Positions 1 through 9,748 of a stretch of DNA of 48,175 nucleotides are shown piece after piece. The translations under genes and the position numbers were made by a program. Under the pieces are notes generated by a model that was not told the DNA's origin, made no database searches, and was given only the letters and a program-made list of their open reading frames with translations. This DNA is from Nitrospirota bacterium (GTDB taxonomy: Bacteria; Nitrospirota; Thermodesulfovibrionia; Thermodesulfovibrionales; Dissulfurispiraceae): positions 1-48,175 of the forward strand of contig JADFXU010000015.1 of the NCBI GenBank assembly GCA_015233365.1, written 5' to 3'. Every line of letters starts with the position of its first letter. Within the stretch, counting starts at the first letter, position 1.

Positions 1-3000
1 ATAATATTCAAGGCCTCACAAAGCGTAACGCTTGATGCAGGGAGCGTAACCAGCGCGCAGGGCGGCGGGACTATCAGCGTTCTTGCCGACAAGCAGAACG
101 GGACAGTGAATGTAGCAGGCACGCTGGATGCTTCTGCTCCAAATGGGGGAGACGGCGGGTTCATAGAGACCTCGGCTGCAAATGTGCAGATAGCAAACAC
201 AGCCCATATTACCACTCTTGCGCCGAACGGCAAGACCGGCACGTGGTTGATTGATCCCGAGAATTACAATATCGGGTCAATGGAATCGGCAAATATTGAC
301 TCGGCCCTCAGTTCCACAGACATGGCCATCGCAACTACGTCAGCAGGGCCTGCTAAAAACGGTTCTTACCACTCTACAGGCGGCTCGTCAAGTGACCCTG
401 GCGACATCAACGTAAGCTACCCTCTCTCTTGGTCGTCGACCCATACGCTGACGCTTTCCTCCTATAACGATATCAATATCAACTGCAACATCAATGCGGG
501 CAGCGGTTCAGGACTTACACTTACGTCCGGCACGAGCGGCGCCGGCGCCATCGCAGGCTCAGGAACAATAACGGCAGGCACTCTTAAGGCTACTGCGGCG
601 AGCGGCATCGGCACATCGGTCACCCCTCTATCAACAAAGGTTTCTACCCTGAGTGCCACCAATTCAACTTCAGGAAGCATCAATATTTCCAATAACGCGA
701 GTGGCGGCACACTTAACGTGAGCGGCACAAACTATGCTTCGGGCGGGGCTTTCAAAGTTACCGAGACCTCCGGCAGTATCAATGTGACATCCGCCGGTAT
801 CACCACCAATAACTCAGTTACTCTCACTTCAGCAAACGCCATCACCGGCTCCGGGGTTGTAACAGCAAGCTCTCTTGCAGCGGGGGCGGCAACCGGCATC
901 ACCCTCTCCGGTAATAACGCAGTCCCGACAGTAATCCTCACCAACAGCACCAGCAACGGCATTAGCTATACCAGCAACATAGGCAACAACAACACTCTTT
1001 CAGTTAGCGGTCAAAACAATGCGTCCGGCGGAGGTTTCAGCGTTACCGAGACCTCCGGCAGCCTCAGCGTTGTGAACCCGGATCACTCTATCTCCACTAC
1101 CAATGGTAATGTGGCACTGACTGCTGCCGGGAATATCACGGGAAACGGCAACATTACTGCGGGCACAGGTACTGTGGCACTGACAGGCACGGCCGGCTGC
1201 ATCAACGAATCAGGCGTTATAACCGGAAACGCTCTTGCAGCAAGCGCTGCGACGGGCATCACCCTCTCCGGCAATAACTTAGTGCCAAGTGTAAGCCTCA
1301 TAAACAATACCAGCGGTGATATCAACTACACCAGCAACTTAGCCAGCTGGCAGACCCTTTACGTAAGCGGCACAAACTATGCTCCAGGCGGGGACTTCTA
1401 CGTTACCGAGAAATCCGGAAATATCAATGCTGCCTCTATCACCTCGCGGAGGGATATCGCTCTGTCTGCCAATACCGGCTCGATTCAAACCGCCGGTAAC
1501 GGTAATGGCTCCATGAGCTCAGGGAGGGATATCACTCTGTCTACTGATAACGGCAACATTTGCATTGATTACGGCGATACCGTTGCCGCAACCCGCAATA
1601 TCTCTCTTACCGCAAGTGGCATCTATATCTATTCAAACGTAACAGCAAGCGCAGACGCAACACTCAACGGCGTTTTAAGTTTCTATGACCAGGGAAGCAT
1701 CGACCTGCCCGGATCAGCTCCGACGCTTCACATCAACGGCGATCCGTATACAGTTATCAATAGTCACAACTATTTGACTCTGCCGACTGTTGTTAAAGGC
1801 ACAGGATACTATGCCCTCGGGCAAAATATAGACGCTTCGGCATGGAGTTCGGGAGGGGGGTTCCCGACAATAAGCAGTTTCTCAGGAGTGTTTGAAGGTC
1901 TGGGACATACCATCAGCAATCTTTCTATCACTAAAACCGTAAGCTCAAGTCCGATCGGCCTGTTCGGAAACAACAGCGGGACAATTCAGAATATCGGATT
2001 AACAAATGTGAACATAAATACTACCGGCCACAGTAATAATGTGGGCGGGCTGGTAGGCTATAACAGCGGCACAATCAATAATACATACGTCACAAGTCAG
2101 TATATTCCAGCCATTACAGTAACCGGAGATTCCAATAATGTCGGGGGATTGGTAGGCTACAACTACAGTGGCGGCAGTATCTTTAATTCATTTAACATTG
2201 GCACCGTAACAGTAACGGGAGATAACAACAACGTCGGCGGGCTGGTCGGGGCCAACAAGGGAAGCGTCGAGAGTTCCGGTAACTACGGAGGGATTACCGT
2301 AACCGCCACTTCATCCGATGGCAATTTTGTCGGGGGTCTGGTCGGATATAACGATAGCGGCGGCGGTATTTCCAATTCCTATAATTACGGCGGAATGACT
2401 GTCAATGGTCAAGGCAATATTAATACTGTCGGGGGACTGGTCGGGTTTAACCATTCCGGAAATACAATCACGGGCAGCTATAACTCCGGCCCGGTCACGG
2501 CATACGGAAATAACAGTCTCACAGGCGGACTGGTCGGACATAACAGCGGCTATATCACTTCTTCTTACAACAACGCTGATGTTATCGCAAATGGAGATGC
2601 CGGCAACACAGGCGGTCTCGTAGGATATAACGATTCGGGCATCATTGACAGTTCATATAACATCGGTAATGTGGCCGTAACAGGCAATTCATCTGACGGA
2701 AATGCCGTCGGAGGCCTCGTGGGATATAGTACCGGGACAATTCGGAATGCTTCTTACAACAGCGGAGCTGTGAGCGTTACGGCAGGGGGCTCCGAAAATT
2801 ACAATTATGCAGGCGGACTTGTAGGGCAAAACGCCGGCAGTATCGATTCCACATACAACAACGGAAGTGTGACTACAATTGGCGATCGTAACAAAGTCGG
2901 GGGATTGGTGGGCTGGAACGACCAGGGCCAACAGGTAGTTGGCAGCATAACCAATTCTTACAATACAGGCGCCGTAGACGCCACGGGCAAGAGCATCAAC

Positions 3001-5823
3001 AATTACGTCGGCGGACTTGTGGGACTGAACGATTCTTTGGACACCATCGGCACTTCATACAGCAGCGGGCTTGTAACCGGGACCGGTAATGTCGGGGGCC
3101 TGGTGGGGCGGAACAATGGCACGATCACAAACAGTTACTGGGATATCGATACATCAGGACAATCAAATGCCGTGGGCACGGGAACTGGAACCAACGATGT
3201 GACAGGGCTGAGTCAGTCGCTCGAGCTCAGTCAACACAACCCATTTGACCAGCAAAGTTACTCAGGCTTTAAATTCACCGGCGATTCTCCTGTTTGGTAT
3301 ATGATTCCGGGATACACAAGACCATTTTTAACCTCCGAGTACAGCACAAACTCTTATATCACCAATGCACACCAGTTAGAGTTGATCGGCATGAATTCGA
3401 CCACGCTGAGTGCTAGTGCCAGTTATTGCCTCGCCAATAATATCGACATGAGCGAGCTGAGGAATCCATCGGGAATGTGGTCTGGAGCCGGATTTGTGCC
3501 GATAGGCAGTAGTGGTGACTCGGCATTTGCGGGGTACTTTTACGGGGGCTATACAATCAGCGGGCTCTATATCAACCAGCCCTCTACTGACAATGTCGGT
3601 CTATTTGGCTACGCGTCCAATGCCCTAATACATGGCGTTCAACTAATGAATTCGTCTATAACTGGCCACAACAATGTAGGTGGGTTGGTTGGTCAACAAG
3701 TCGGAGGTTCCATCTATTATTCATACATTGACAGCGCAAGCACTATAACCGGCACCGGCAAGACTATCGGCGGACTGGTGGGGTCGAATGCCGGCACGAT
3801 CTTCGGCTCCGGTAGCGATGCGACAGTTGCAAGCACTAGCGGCATCCCTGGCGGCAATAGTGTGGGCGGCCTGGTGGGGAAGAATGATTCTGACGGCAGT
3901 ATCAGCTACTCCTCCAGCACAGGCTCAGTAAGCACGAACAACAGCGGAGGCGGGGACAGTGTAGGCGGACTGGTCGGGTCTAACTATGGCACTATAAGCA
4001 ATTCATCTTACAGCAGAGGCACGGTAAGCACCACTGGCAGCACCGGCAGTTACAGCCGTTCCCACGGCGGCAATTCCAACAACGGCAACGAGAATAACAA
4101 CGGGAACGACAACGTAGGCGGCCTGGTGGGGTATAACAATGGGACAATCTCCAGTTCTTACAGTTCAGGTACAGTAAGCACCTCCGGCAGCGGCGGTAAC
4201 GACAGCGTAGGCGGACTGGTGGGATTTAATGACAGCAGCCGCAGCATTAGCAACTCCTATAGCACAGGCAACGTAAGTACCAGCAGCGGCGGCAGGGACA
4301 ATGTCGGTGGCCTGGTGGGGTATAATGACGGCACCATACAATATTCCTACAGCGGCACCGGCACGGTTAACAGCACCGGCACGGGCAGCAGTGTGGGCGG
4401 CCTGGTGGGGTATAACTACGGCTCCGGCTTCGGCAACATTAACGATTCCTACAGCACAAGTGCGGTCACCGGCGACAGCTCCAGCAATGTCGGGGGGTTG
4501 GTGGGGTATAACGACTGGAACATAAGCCATTCCTACAGCACGGGTTCGGTCATCGGCGGCAACGGCAGCAGTGTCGGGGGCCTGGTGGGGTATAACACCT
4601 CCTCCGGCAGTATAACCGGCAGCTACTGGGACACTCAAGCTGCCGGCCAGGGCTCAAACGGCATAGGTACAAATCTTAACGAAAGCGCAAGTGTTCAAGG
4701 ACTGACCACCAGTTATGGTGCTTTTCATGATGCCGGCTGGGACATCTCACAAAGCGGCACAACAACGCCTTCAGGCAATACGGTCTGGGTGATTTACGAT
4801 GGTCAAACCTACCCCATGCTGAAAAGCTATCTCAGCCCTCTTACAATTACTGCAAAAAGTGTTGCGAAAACTTACGACGGTACCTTGTATTCCGGCGGCA
4901 ACGGCACCACGCCCTCTACGGACCAATTCTCCCTGCAGGGAAGCCTCAGCTATTCCGGGACCTCTCAGGGGGCACTCAATGCCGGCACCTATACTATCAT
5001 TCCCACCGGGCTTTACTCGAACAGCCAGCAGGGATATGACATCACTTATGTTGCAGGCACCCTAACAATAACCGACATCGCCTCATCATCCTCAACTTCA
5101 CCAACCATTTCCCCGAATACTACTCCTCTGATCACCACCACTCCTCTCATCACCACCACCACCACTACCACTACCACTCTTCCCATCACTACCACTCCTC
5201 TCACCACCACCACTACCACTCTTCCCATCACCACCACTACCACTCTTCCTCCCGTTACCACTGACTCCCCGATCACTATTACTGCTTCAACGTCAGCTAC
5301 CACCAGCGTAGTCAGCACGACCCTGACCGCTACAGCAACGGTAACCGTGACGCCGACATTGCCTACACCAAGCAATCAAAACTCCACTGCAGCATTGCTT
5401 GATTCATCGCCGCCGATAACGGCTCAGAGTTCTTCGACAACAATAACTCCTGTTCAAACAGGGGAGCAGGGTTCATCCTCAATACTTTTATCATCAACAA
5501 CAGGGACTCAGGGGTCTTCGTCAACATCATCATCTGATACAAGTCCTTCTTCATTGCTATTGTCATCCACAACAGGCGGACAGGGCACCTCAACAACAAC
5601 ATCATCATCCGATACAGGTTCTTCCGCAACAGGCACTCCGGGTTCTTCCACAACAACAGCATCCTCATCTTCAACAAGCGGGGGGAGTTCAAGCAGTGAC
5701 TCATCTGGAGGTGCAGGCAGCACAAAGGATTCCGGCAGTGATAAAGGCAAACAGGATAAGGGAGGCTCAAGCAGTGATAAGGGCAAAAATGATCAAAAAC
5801 CTAAAAAGAATTTTTGCAATTAG
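1..5823 (+). CDS. Giant GLUG-repeat exoprotein (FHA/TpsA-like), 5'-truncated by the window
   Basis: The frame is open from base 1, so the true start lies upstream; 1940 residues are visible. The first ~100 residues resemble the end of a filamentous-haemagglutinin-type beta-helix (GGF(I)ETSA, then WLIDPENYNI, the usual 'DPxN' region of two-partner-secretion exoproteins). Repetitive Gly/Ser/Thr/Asn beta-helix repeats follow. From about base 2040 to 4600 there are 22 copies of GGLVG, the core of the GLUG motif, each followed by an SY/SGxV-type strand. An MBG/YDG-like domain (ITAKSVAKTYDGT) begins near base 4840. A Thr/Pro stalk (5095-5330) and Ser/Thr/Gly-rich tail end in a basic segment with one terminal Cys (KKNFCN). 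I infer a secreted or surface-tethered adhesin. The terminal Cys recalls HMW-type exoproteins, but no TpsB transporter is visible. Confidence 0.85.
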   Translation: MIFKASQSVTLDAGSVTSAQGGGTISVLADKQNGTVNVAGTLDASAPNGGDGGFIETSAANVQIANTAHITTLAPNGKTGTWLIDPENYNIGSMESANIDSALSSTDMAIATTSAGPAKNGSYHSTGGSSSDPGDINVSYPLSWSSTHTLTLSSYNDININCNINAGSGSGLTLTSGTSGAGAIAGSGTITAGTLKATAASGIGTSVTPLSTKVSTLSATNSTSGSINISNNASGGTLNVSGTNYASGGAFKVTETSGSINVTSAGITTNNSVTLTSANAITGSGVVTASSLAAGAATGITLSGNNAVPTVILTNSTSNGISYTSNIGNNNTLSVSGQNNASGGGFSVTETSGSLSVVNPDHSISTTNGNVALTAAGNITGNGNITAGTGTVALTGTAGCINESGVITGNALAASAATGITLSGNNLVPSVSLINNTSGDINYTSNLASWQTLYVSGTNYAPGGDFYVTEKSGNINAASITSRRDIALSANTGSIQTAGNGNGSMSSGRDITLSTDNGNICIDYGDTVAATRNISLTASGIYIYSNVTASADATLNGVLSFYDQGSIDLPGSAPTLHINGDPYTVINSHNYLTLPTVVKGTGYYALGQNIDASAWSSGGGFPTISSFSGVFEGLGHTISNLSITKTVSSSPIGLFGNNSGTIQNIGLTNVNINTTGHSNNVGGLVGYNSGTINNTYVTSQYIPAITVTGDSNNVGGLVGYNYSGGSIFNSFNIGTVTVTGDNNNVGGLVGANKGSVESSGNYGGITVTATSSDGNFVGGLVGYNDSGGGISNSYNYGGMTVNGQGNINTVGGLVGFNHSGNTITGSYNSGPVTAYGNNSLTGGLVGHNSGYITSSYNNADVIANGDAGNTGGLVGYNDSGIIDSSYNIGNVAVTGNSSDGNAVGGLVGYSTGTIRNASYNSGAVSVTAGGSENYNYAGGLVGQNAGSIDSTYNNGSVTTIGDRNKVGGLVGWNDQGQQVVGSITNSYNTGAVDATGKSINNYVGGLVGLNDSLDTIGTSYSSGLVTGTGNVGGLVGRNNGTITNSYWDIDTSGQSNAVGTGTGTNDVTGLSQSLELSQHNPFDQQSYSGFKFTGDSPVWYMIPGYTRPFLTSEYSTNSYITNAHQLELIGMNSTTLSASASYCLANNIDMSELRNPSGMWSGAGFVPIGSSGDSAFAGYFYGGYTISGLYINQPSTDNVGLFGYASNALIHGVQLMNSSITGHNNVGGLVGQQVGGSIYYSYIDSASTITGTGKTIGGLVGSNAGTIFGSGSDATVASTSGIPGGNSVGGLVGKNDSDGSISYSSSTGSVSTNNSGGGDSVGGLVGSNYGTISNSSYSRGTVSTTGSTGSYSRSHGGNSNNGNENNNGNDNVGGLVGYNNGTISSSYSSGTVSTSGSGGNDSVGGLVGFNDSSRSISNSYSTGNVSTSSGGRDNVGGLVGYNDGTIQYSYSGTGTVNSTGTGSSVGGLVGYNYGSGFGNINDSYSTSAVTGDSSSNVGGLVGYNDWNISHSYSTGSVIGGNGSSVGGLVGYNTSSGSITGSYWDTQAAGQGSNGIGTNLNESASVQGLTTSYGAFHDAGWDISQSGTTTPSGNTVWVIYDGQTYPMLKSYLSPLTITAKSVAKTYDGTLYSGGNGTTPSTDQFSLQGSLSYSGTSQGALNAGTYTIIPTGLYSNSQQGYDITYVAGTLTITDIASSSSTSPTISPNTTPLITTTPLITTTTTTTTTLPITTTPLTTTTTTLPITTTTTLPPVTTDSPITITASTSATTSVVSTTLTATATVTVTPTLPTPSNQNSTAALLDSSPPITAQSSSTTITPVQTGEQGSSSILLSSTTGTQGSSSTSSSDTSPSSLLLSSTTGGQGTSTTTSSSDTGSSATGTPGSSTTTASSSSTSGGSSSSDSSGGAGSTKDSGSDKGKQDKGGSSSDKGKNDQKPKKNFCN

Positions 5824-5888
5824 CTAATAACGCTGACTGCATGGCGAGCTGAGAGCCGGCAAGGTCGATCACCGTCTATTTCGACACA

Positions 5889-6659
5889 TTAAATCTTGCA
5901 GGCAATTGCGTCGGTGTAGGCAAGCCTTTCAGCCAGGATTTCAGCAAATGCCTTGTAGAACTTGAACTGTATGGACCTCAGATCAAAGGAGTCGGTCTCT
6001 TTATTTAAAGTGTCGGCATCGATTTTGAGCACATATGTTTCTTCTTCAGCCACAGCATCCGCGCTCCTGGGTTGCCCTGTGATCACTGCCATTTCCCCGA
6101 AACACTCTCCCCTTTTTAACCGATGTATAGATTTTTTCATATTGGTAGCGCCAACTCTTTTCTGGATGCCCACACTCCCTTTCAGTATAACGAAAAAGGA
6201 GGGCTCCGATGTTTGCCCCTCTCGTAAAATAAAGTCTCCGTGGTTGCACTTCAGCCATGTGCTTGTATTGAGAATAACAGGCAATTCCTGATCGGTAAAA
6301 GGCTTGAAAAAATCAATGGTACGCATTATTTTAATCTTGTTTTCATCTTCCTTCGAGATCTCTTTTTCTACTGCCGCAACCGACGGGGCCGAATGATTTA
6401 CGGAGCTTTTTGTCGGTTCAGCGACAATAGAGGTTTCCGGCTGGACAGGGTCATCAGTTTCGTGCTTTTCCTCAGTTTCGGCCTTTTCCTCCTCAATCCC
6501 CTCTATATCGACCTCTACAACCCCTCTGTTCCTGAATATCCTGATGTTATCTTTACTTATCACAGTCCCGCTGCGCAACAGGAGACGGCCTGTGCTGTCT
6601 ATGACATCAGTGTTGAGCGTCATCCCCGGTTCCAGGTCATCAACCGAAACTTCACCCAT
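5889..6659 (-). CDS. Cyclic-nucleotide-binding domain protein
   Basis: 256 residues from ATG 6659, chosen because GGGAGG lies 12 nt upstream; a longer open frame to 6749 has no such signal and encodes an unlikely N-terminus. Residues 3-52 form a small beta domain (LEPGMTL...GRLLLRSGTVIS) often seen ahead of HD-GYP or regulatory domains. Residues 55-105 are an acidic, probably disordered linker. Residues 115-250 are a Crp/cNMP-type beta-roll: the phosphate-binding cassette is FGEMAVITGQPRSA (188-201), with the Glu and Arg that contact cyclic nucleotide both present, so ligand binding is plausible. There is no DNA-binding helix-turn-helix, so it is not a Crp-type transcription factor. It is convergent with the GLUG gene. 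Likely a soluble sensor; the ligand is unknown. Confidence 0.85.
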   Translation of the reverse strand: MGEVSVDDLEPGMTLNTDVIDSTGRLLLRSGTVISKDNIRIFRNRGVVEVDIEGIEEEKAETEEKHETDDPVQPETSIVAEPTKSSVNHSAPSVAAVEKEISKEDENKIKIMRTIDFFKPFTDQELPVILNTSTWLKCNHGDFILREGQTSEPSFFVILKGSVGIQKRVGATNMKKSIHRLKRGECFGEMAVITGQPRSADAVAEEETYVLKIDADTLNKETDSFDLRSIQFKFYKAFAEILAERLAYTDAIACKI

Positions 6660-6791
6660 AACAGCGGAATACCTCCCGAAAAAAAATAGTGCGGTTTCTT
6701 CCGTATAGTATATACGATTATGGAGTCCAAGATAAAGATGAAGCAACACTCCCGGAAATCGGGGATAAGACGGCAGAAGTTGGAGAATTAT

Positions 6792-6821
6792 ATGACAGCC
6801 GGATTGGAGTTGTGCTAGACT
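6792..6821 (+). promoter_or_regulatory. Probable sigma70-type promoter for tRNA-Arg
   Basis: ATGACA (6792-6797) and an extended -10, TGCTAGACT, whose hexamer is 6816-6821, are separated by 18 nt. Predicted initiation is near 6828, about 33 nt upstream of the tRNA. Judged by eye only. Confidence 0.4.
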
Positions 6822-6860
6822 ATAAAAACGTCGGTTTGGGTAACCCGTTGATTTTTTCCT

Positions 6861-6934
6861 GCGCCCATAGCTCAGTTGGATAGAGCGACGGACTACGAAT
6901 CCGCAGGTCGGGGGTTCGAATCCTCCTGGGCGCG
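6861..6934 (+). tRNA. tRNA-Arg (anticodon ACG)
   Basis: The cloverleaf folds by eye. The acceptor stem GCGCCCA (6861-6867) pairs with TGGGCGC (6927-6933), with discriminator G at 6934. The anticodon loop CTACGAA carries ACG at 6895-6897. The T arm is GGGGG-TTCGAAT-CCTCC with one G-U pair. 3' CCA is not encoded. The top anticodon-stem pair is A-C, otherwise the fold is standard. ACG is normally edited to ICG by TadA and reads CGU/CGC/CGA. Confidence 0.96.
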
Positions 6935-7011
6935 CTTCTTACAAAACAACCGCTGGAATTTGGTATCTGTAACGCGAACGGCAGCGACAGCGCTTTAACT
7001 GAGGACCAGGC

Positions 7012-8337
7012 ATGTCCAGTAGGATACCGTCTGACAAGCTCACCGCTATCAAGATAGCCGGTCTTTATGCGGTAGTTGGCGGGCTTTGGATACTCTTTTC
7101 CGACACGTTAACGGCACAACTCTTCAGCGATATCCGGACGCTCTTAATAATAAATACTTTTAAGGGCTGGTTTTTTGTGGGGACCACCTCCTGGCTGCTG
7201 TACCTGTTCATACGGCGCGACATCGGGTTGATTGAGCGTTCTGAAAAGGCCCTTAAAGAGTCGGTTTCCAGATTGGAAGATGAAAAAGCAAAATCCGGGG
7301 ACATTATGGCAGCCATCGGAGACGGCATATGTATTGTCGATACTAATTTCAACATACTCTATCAGAACCAGGCCCATCAGAATTTCCTGGGCAATCATAT
7401 CGGCAAGTATTGTTACAAGGCATATGGAGGAACGGATACTGTTTGTGAAGGCTGCCCGGTTGATATGATTTTTCGGGATGGGGAGCCCCGCGTTGTCGAA
7501 CGGTCCGTTGCTGCCGGTGACGAGGTCAAATATTTTGAAACCGCGGCCTATCCTCTCAGAAATGCTGAACGCGGGATAACTGCGGCTATTGAGGTGCTGA
7601 GGGAGATAACCTCACGTAAAAAGATCGAAAGGGATCTGCTCAGGACAAAAAAGCTGGAGTCAATAGGAATCCTTGCCCGCGGGATGTCGCATGATTTCAA
7701 CAATGTGCTCACCGGCATTCTCGGCAATATTTCTCTTGCAAAAATGTCGTTGCGGCCTGAAGACCCTTTGATCACTTTGCTCACCAGGGCGGAAAACGCC
7801 TGTCTCCGCGGAGAGCGTTTGACCAATCAGTTGCATACTGTGGCCAAGAGCAGTGAATCAGAAAAAAAGACCATCCCGATAGGCGGACTTATAAAGGAGT
7901 CTTCAGGCTTTGCACTGAACGGTTCTGCGGTGACATGTACGTATCATCTTGCTGATGAACTACGGCCTGTTATCGCAGACGAGAAGCAGATAAGCCAGGC
8001 GATCTACAACATAGTAGCCAATGCCCGGGAAGCAATGCACGGCAATGGACACATTAAAATCAACGCTGAAAATGCCGCTGTCGGCAACAGCCAAACATTA
8101 CGACAGGGGAACTATGTCAAAATAACAATAGAAGATGAAGGCCCCGGAATCGAGGAAGATTTGCTTCCCAAAATATTTGATCCTTACTACACCACAAAAG
8201 AGCTGGACAGCAATACGGGTACGGGGCTCAGTCTGGCTGCCGGCTATTTCGCCGTCAAGAATCATAACGGCTATATTTTTGCAGAATCAACAGTCGGGGA
8301 AGGAACCAGCTTTTGCATCTACCTGCCCTCCGCGTGA
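7012..8337 (+). CDS. Membrane PAS sensor histidine kinase
   Basis: 441 residues from an ATG preceded by GAGGA. Two membrane segments (about 13-32 and 51-67) are separated by a very short loop, so there is almost no extracytoplasmic sensor. A PAS domain (~90-205) carries Cys134, Cys145 and Cys148 (C...CEGC), a cysteine arrangement common in PAS domains of anaerobes that suggests redox or metal sensing. The phospho-acceptor is His227 in the HDFNN motif. The ATPase domain shows the N box (NAREAM), G1 (DEGPGI) and G2 (GTGLSLAAG). No response regulator is adjacent, so the partner is unlinked. The MATE gene follows 33 nt downstream and may be cotranscribed. Confidence 0.92.
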   Translation: MSSRIPSDKLTAIKIAGLYAVVGGLWILFSDTLTAQLFSDIRTLLIINTFKGWFFVGTTSWLLYLFIRRDIGLIERSEKALKESVSRLEDEKAKSGDIMAAIGDGICIVDTNFNILYQNQAHQNFLGNHIGKYCYKAYGGTDTVCEGCPVDMIFRDGEPRVVERSVAAGDEVKYFETAAYPLRNAERGITAAIEVLREITSRKKIERDLLRTKKLESIGILARGMSHDFNNVLTGILGNISLAKMSLRPEDPLITLLTRAENACLRGERLTNQLHTVAKSSESEKKTIPIGGLIKESSGFALNGSAVTCTYHLADELRPVIADEKQISQAIYNIVANAREAMHGNGHIKINAENAAVGNSQTLRQGNYVKITIEDEGPGIEEDLLPKIFDPYYTTKELDSNTGTGLSLAAGYFAVKNHNGYIFAESTVGEGTSFCIYLPSA

Positions 8338-8370
8338 AAGAAGCGTTCTGCGTTCTTTTAGGAGTTTCTT

Positions 8371-9738
8371 TTGCCTTCAAATGAGCATGCCTTAAATCTG
8401 ACAGCGGGGAATTTGTGGCTTTCCATATGGCAGCTTTCATGGCCCATGCTGCTCATCATGATCTTTAATTTCTTTGTCGGGCTGACCGATGTTTACGTGG
8501 CGGGGTTTATAAGCCCGGGGGTACAGGCGGTTGTAGGCTTTGTCAGCCAGATATTCTTTCTGAATATCATTATTGCAAATGCCATAAGTATAGGCACCAT
8601 TGCACTGCTTTCGCGCTCAATAGGGGCAGGTGATTTTGGCAGCGCTGTCGGAATTGCGCGCCAGTCGCTTATATTCGGTATTATGGCTGCAATAGTGCTG
8701 ACAATGCCCGGTCTTGTTTTTTACCGGGAGATTGTTGCTGCTGCAGGATTCCCGGAAAATATCCGTCCTATTGCCGGAAGGTTCGTCAGGATTTTTGCCC
8801 TGTCGCTCGGACCGAACTATATTCTCATAATTTCGAATGCCGTATTCCGGGCCGGCGGCGAGGTCAAAAAAGTAATGTTTACCATGTTAGTGGTAAGCGC
8901 CGCCAACATTGCCGGCAATTTCGCTCTTGTTTTCGGTATCCCGCCGTTTCCAAAACTGGGGGATATCGGCATCGCTCTCTCCACGGCTCTATCCGTAACA
9001 GCGGGAATGGCCATAAATTTCGCCCTGCTCGCATTCAGCCGATGGAAAGCCATCTTCAAAACCCCGATCACCGTTTCAGGCAATATTATCAGAAAAGTTA
9101 TCAGTCTGAGCTGGCCTGCCGCACTGCTCCAGATCGCCTGGAATTCCGGAAGCATTGTTCTTTTTAATATACTGGGAAGACTCGGCAGCGCAAGCATCCC
9201 TGCGCTTGCTTCGCTCGCGAACGGCCTCAGGATTGAAGCTATTATCTATCTGCCGGCCTTTGCCCTGAACATGGCTGCAGGTGTAATCATAGGGCAGAAC
9301 CTGGGGGCAAAAGACTTTGCCAGGGCCGAGGAGGCTGGATGGAAAATGGTTTCAGCGGGCATCGTTCTCGTCAGTGTCATGGCATTCATTATCTTCATCC
9401 GCTCGGAACAGTTCGCGTCAATAGTTACAAGCGACCCTTCCGTGCTTAAGGAAACCGCCCGATACCTGAGATTCAACATGATGTCCGAGCCCTTCATGGC
9501 ATTGAGCGTAATACTGGGAGGGGGTCTTCAGGGAGCCGGAGACACCAGGGGGACAATGCTGATAATTGTCATTGCCATGTGGGTCATCCGGCTTCCCCTC
9601 GCCTGGCTGCTCGCCCTCGGATTCGGCTACGGGGCACTTGGTGTCTGGACGGCTATGGTCACTTCCATGGTCATTCAGGGTATACTTATGGCATACAGAT
9701 TTCACGGAGGATTGTGGAAGAATTTAACTTTTAAGTAA
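8371..9738 (+). CDS. MATE family efflux transporter
   Basis: 455 residues, about 12 hydrophobic segments, and the internal duplication typical of MATE (NorM/DinF-like) cation-coupled multidrug exporters (LWLSIWQLSWPMLL at the start and a matching ISLSWPAALLQIAWN halfway). The start is TTG at 8371, supported by AGGAG 6-7 nt upstream; no in-frame ATG lies nearby. Expected in the inner membrane exporting cationic compounds. The substrate cannot be read from sequence. The synthetase-like gene follows after 10 nt, so cotranscription is likely. Confidence 0.92.
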   Translation: MPSNEHALNLTAGNLWLSIWQLSWPMLLIMIFNFFVGLTDVYVAGFISPGVQAVVGFVSQIFFLNIIIANAISIGTIALLSRSIGAGDFGSAVGIARQSLIFGIMAAIVLTMPGLVFYREIVAAAGFPENIRPIAGRFVRIFALSLGPNYILIISNAVFRAGGEVKKVMFTMLVVSAANIAGNFALVFGIPPFPKLGDIGIALSTALSVTAGMAINFALLAFSRWKAIFKTPITVSGNIIRKVISLSWPAALLQIAWNSGSIVLFNILGRLGSASIPALASLANGLRIEAIIYLPAFALNMAAGVIIGQNLGAKDFARAEEAGWKMVSAGIVLVSVMAFIIFIRSEQFASIVTSDPSVLKETARYLRFNMMSEPFMALSVILGGGLQGAGDTRGTMLIIVIAMWVIRLPLAWLLALGFGYGALGVWTAMVTSMVIQGILMAYRFHGGLWKNLTFK

Positions 9739-9748
9739 AGGAGAACAT

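Noticed and set aside
3880-4610. Short regular repeats suggesting a CRISPR array
   Set aside because: The repeats encode GLUG motifs in one continuous frame, vary at wobble positions and lack uniform spacers.
4165-4638. Long open frame antisense to the GLUG gene
   Set aside because: It is a by-product of repetitive GC-rich codons; the translation is a low-complexity Pro/His/Ala repeat without a ribosome site.
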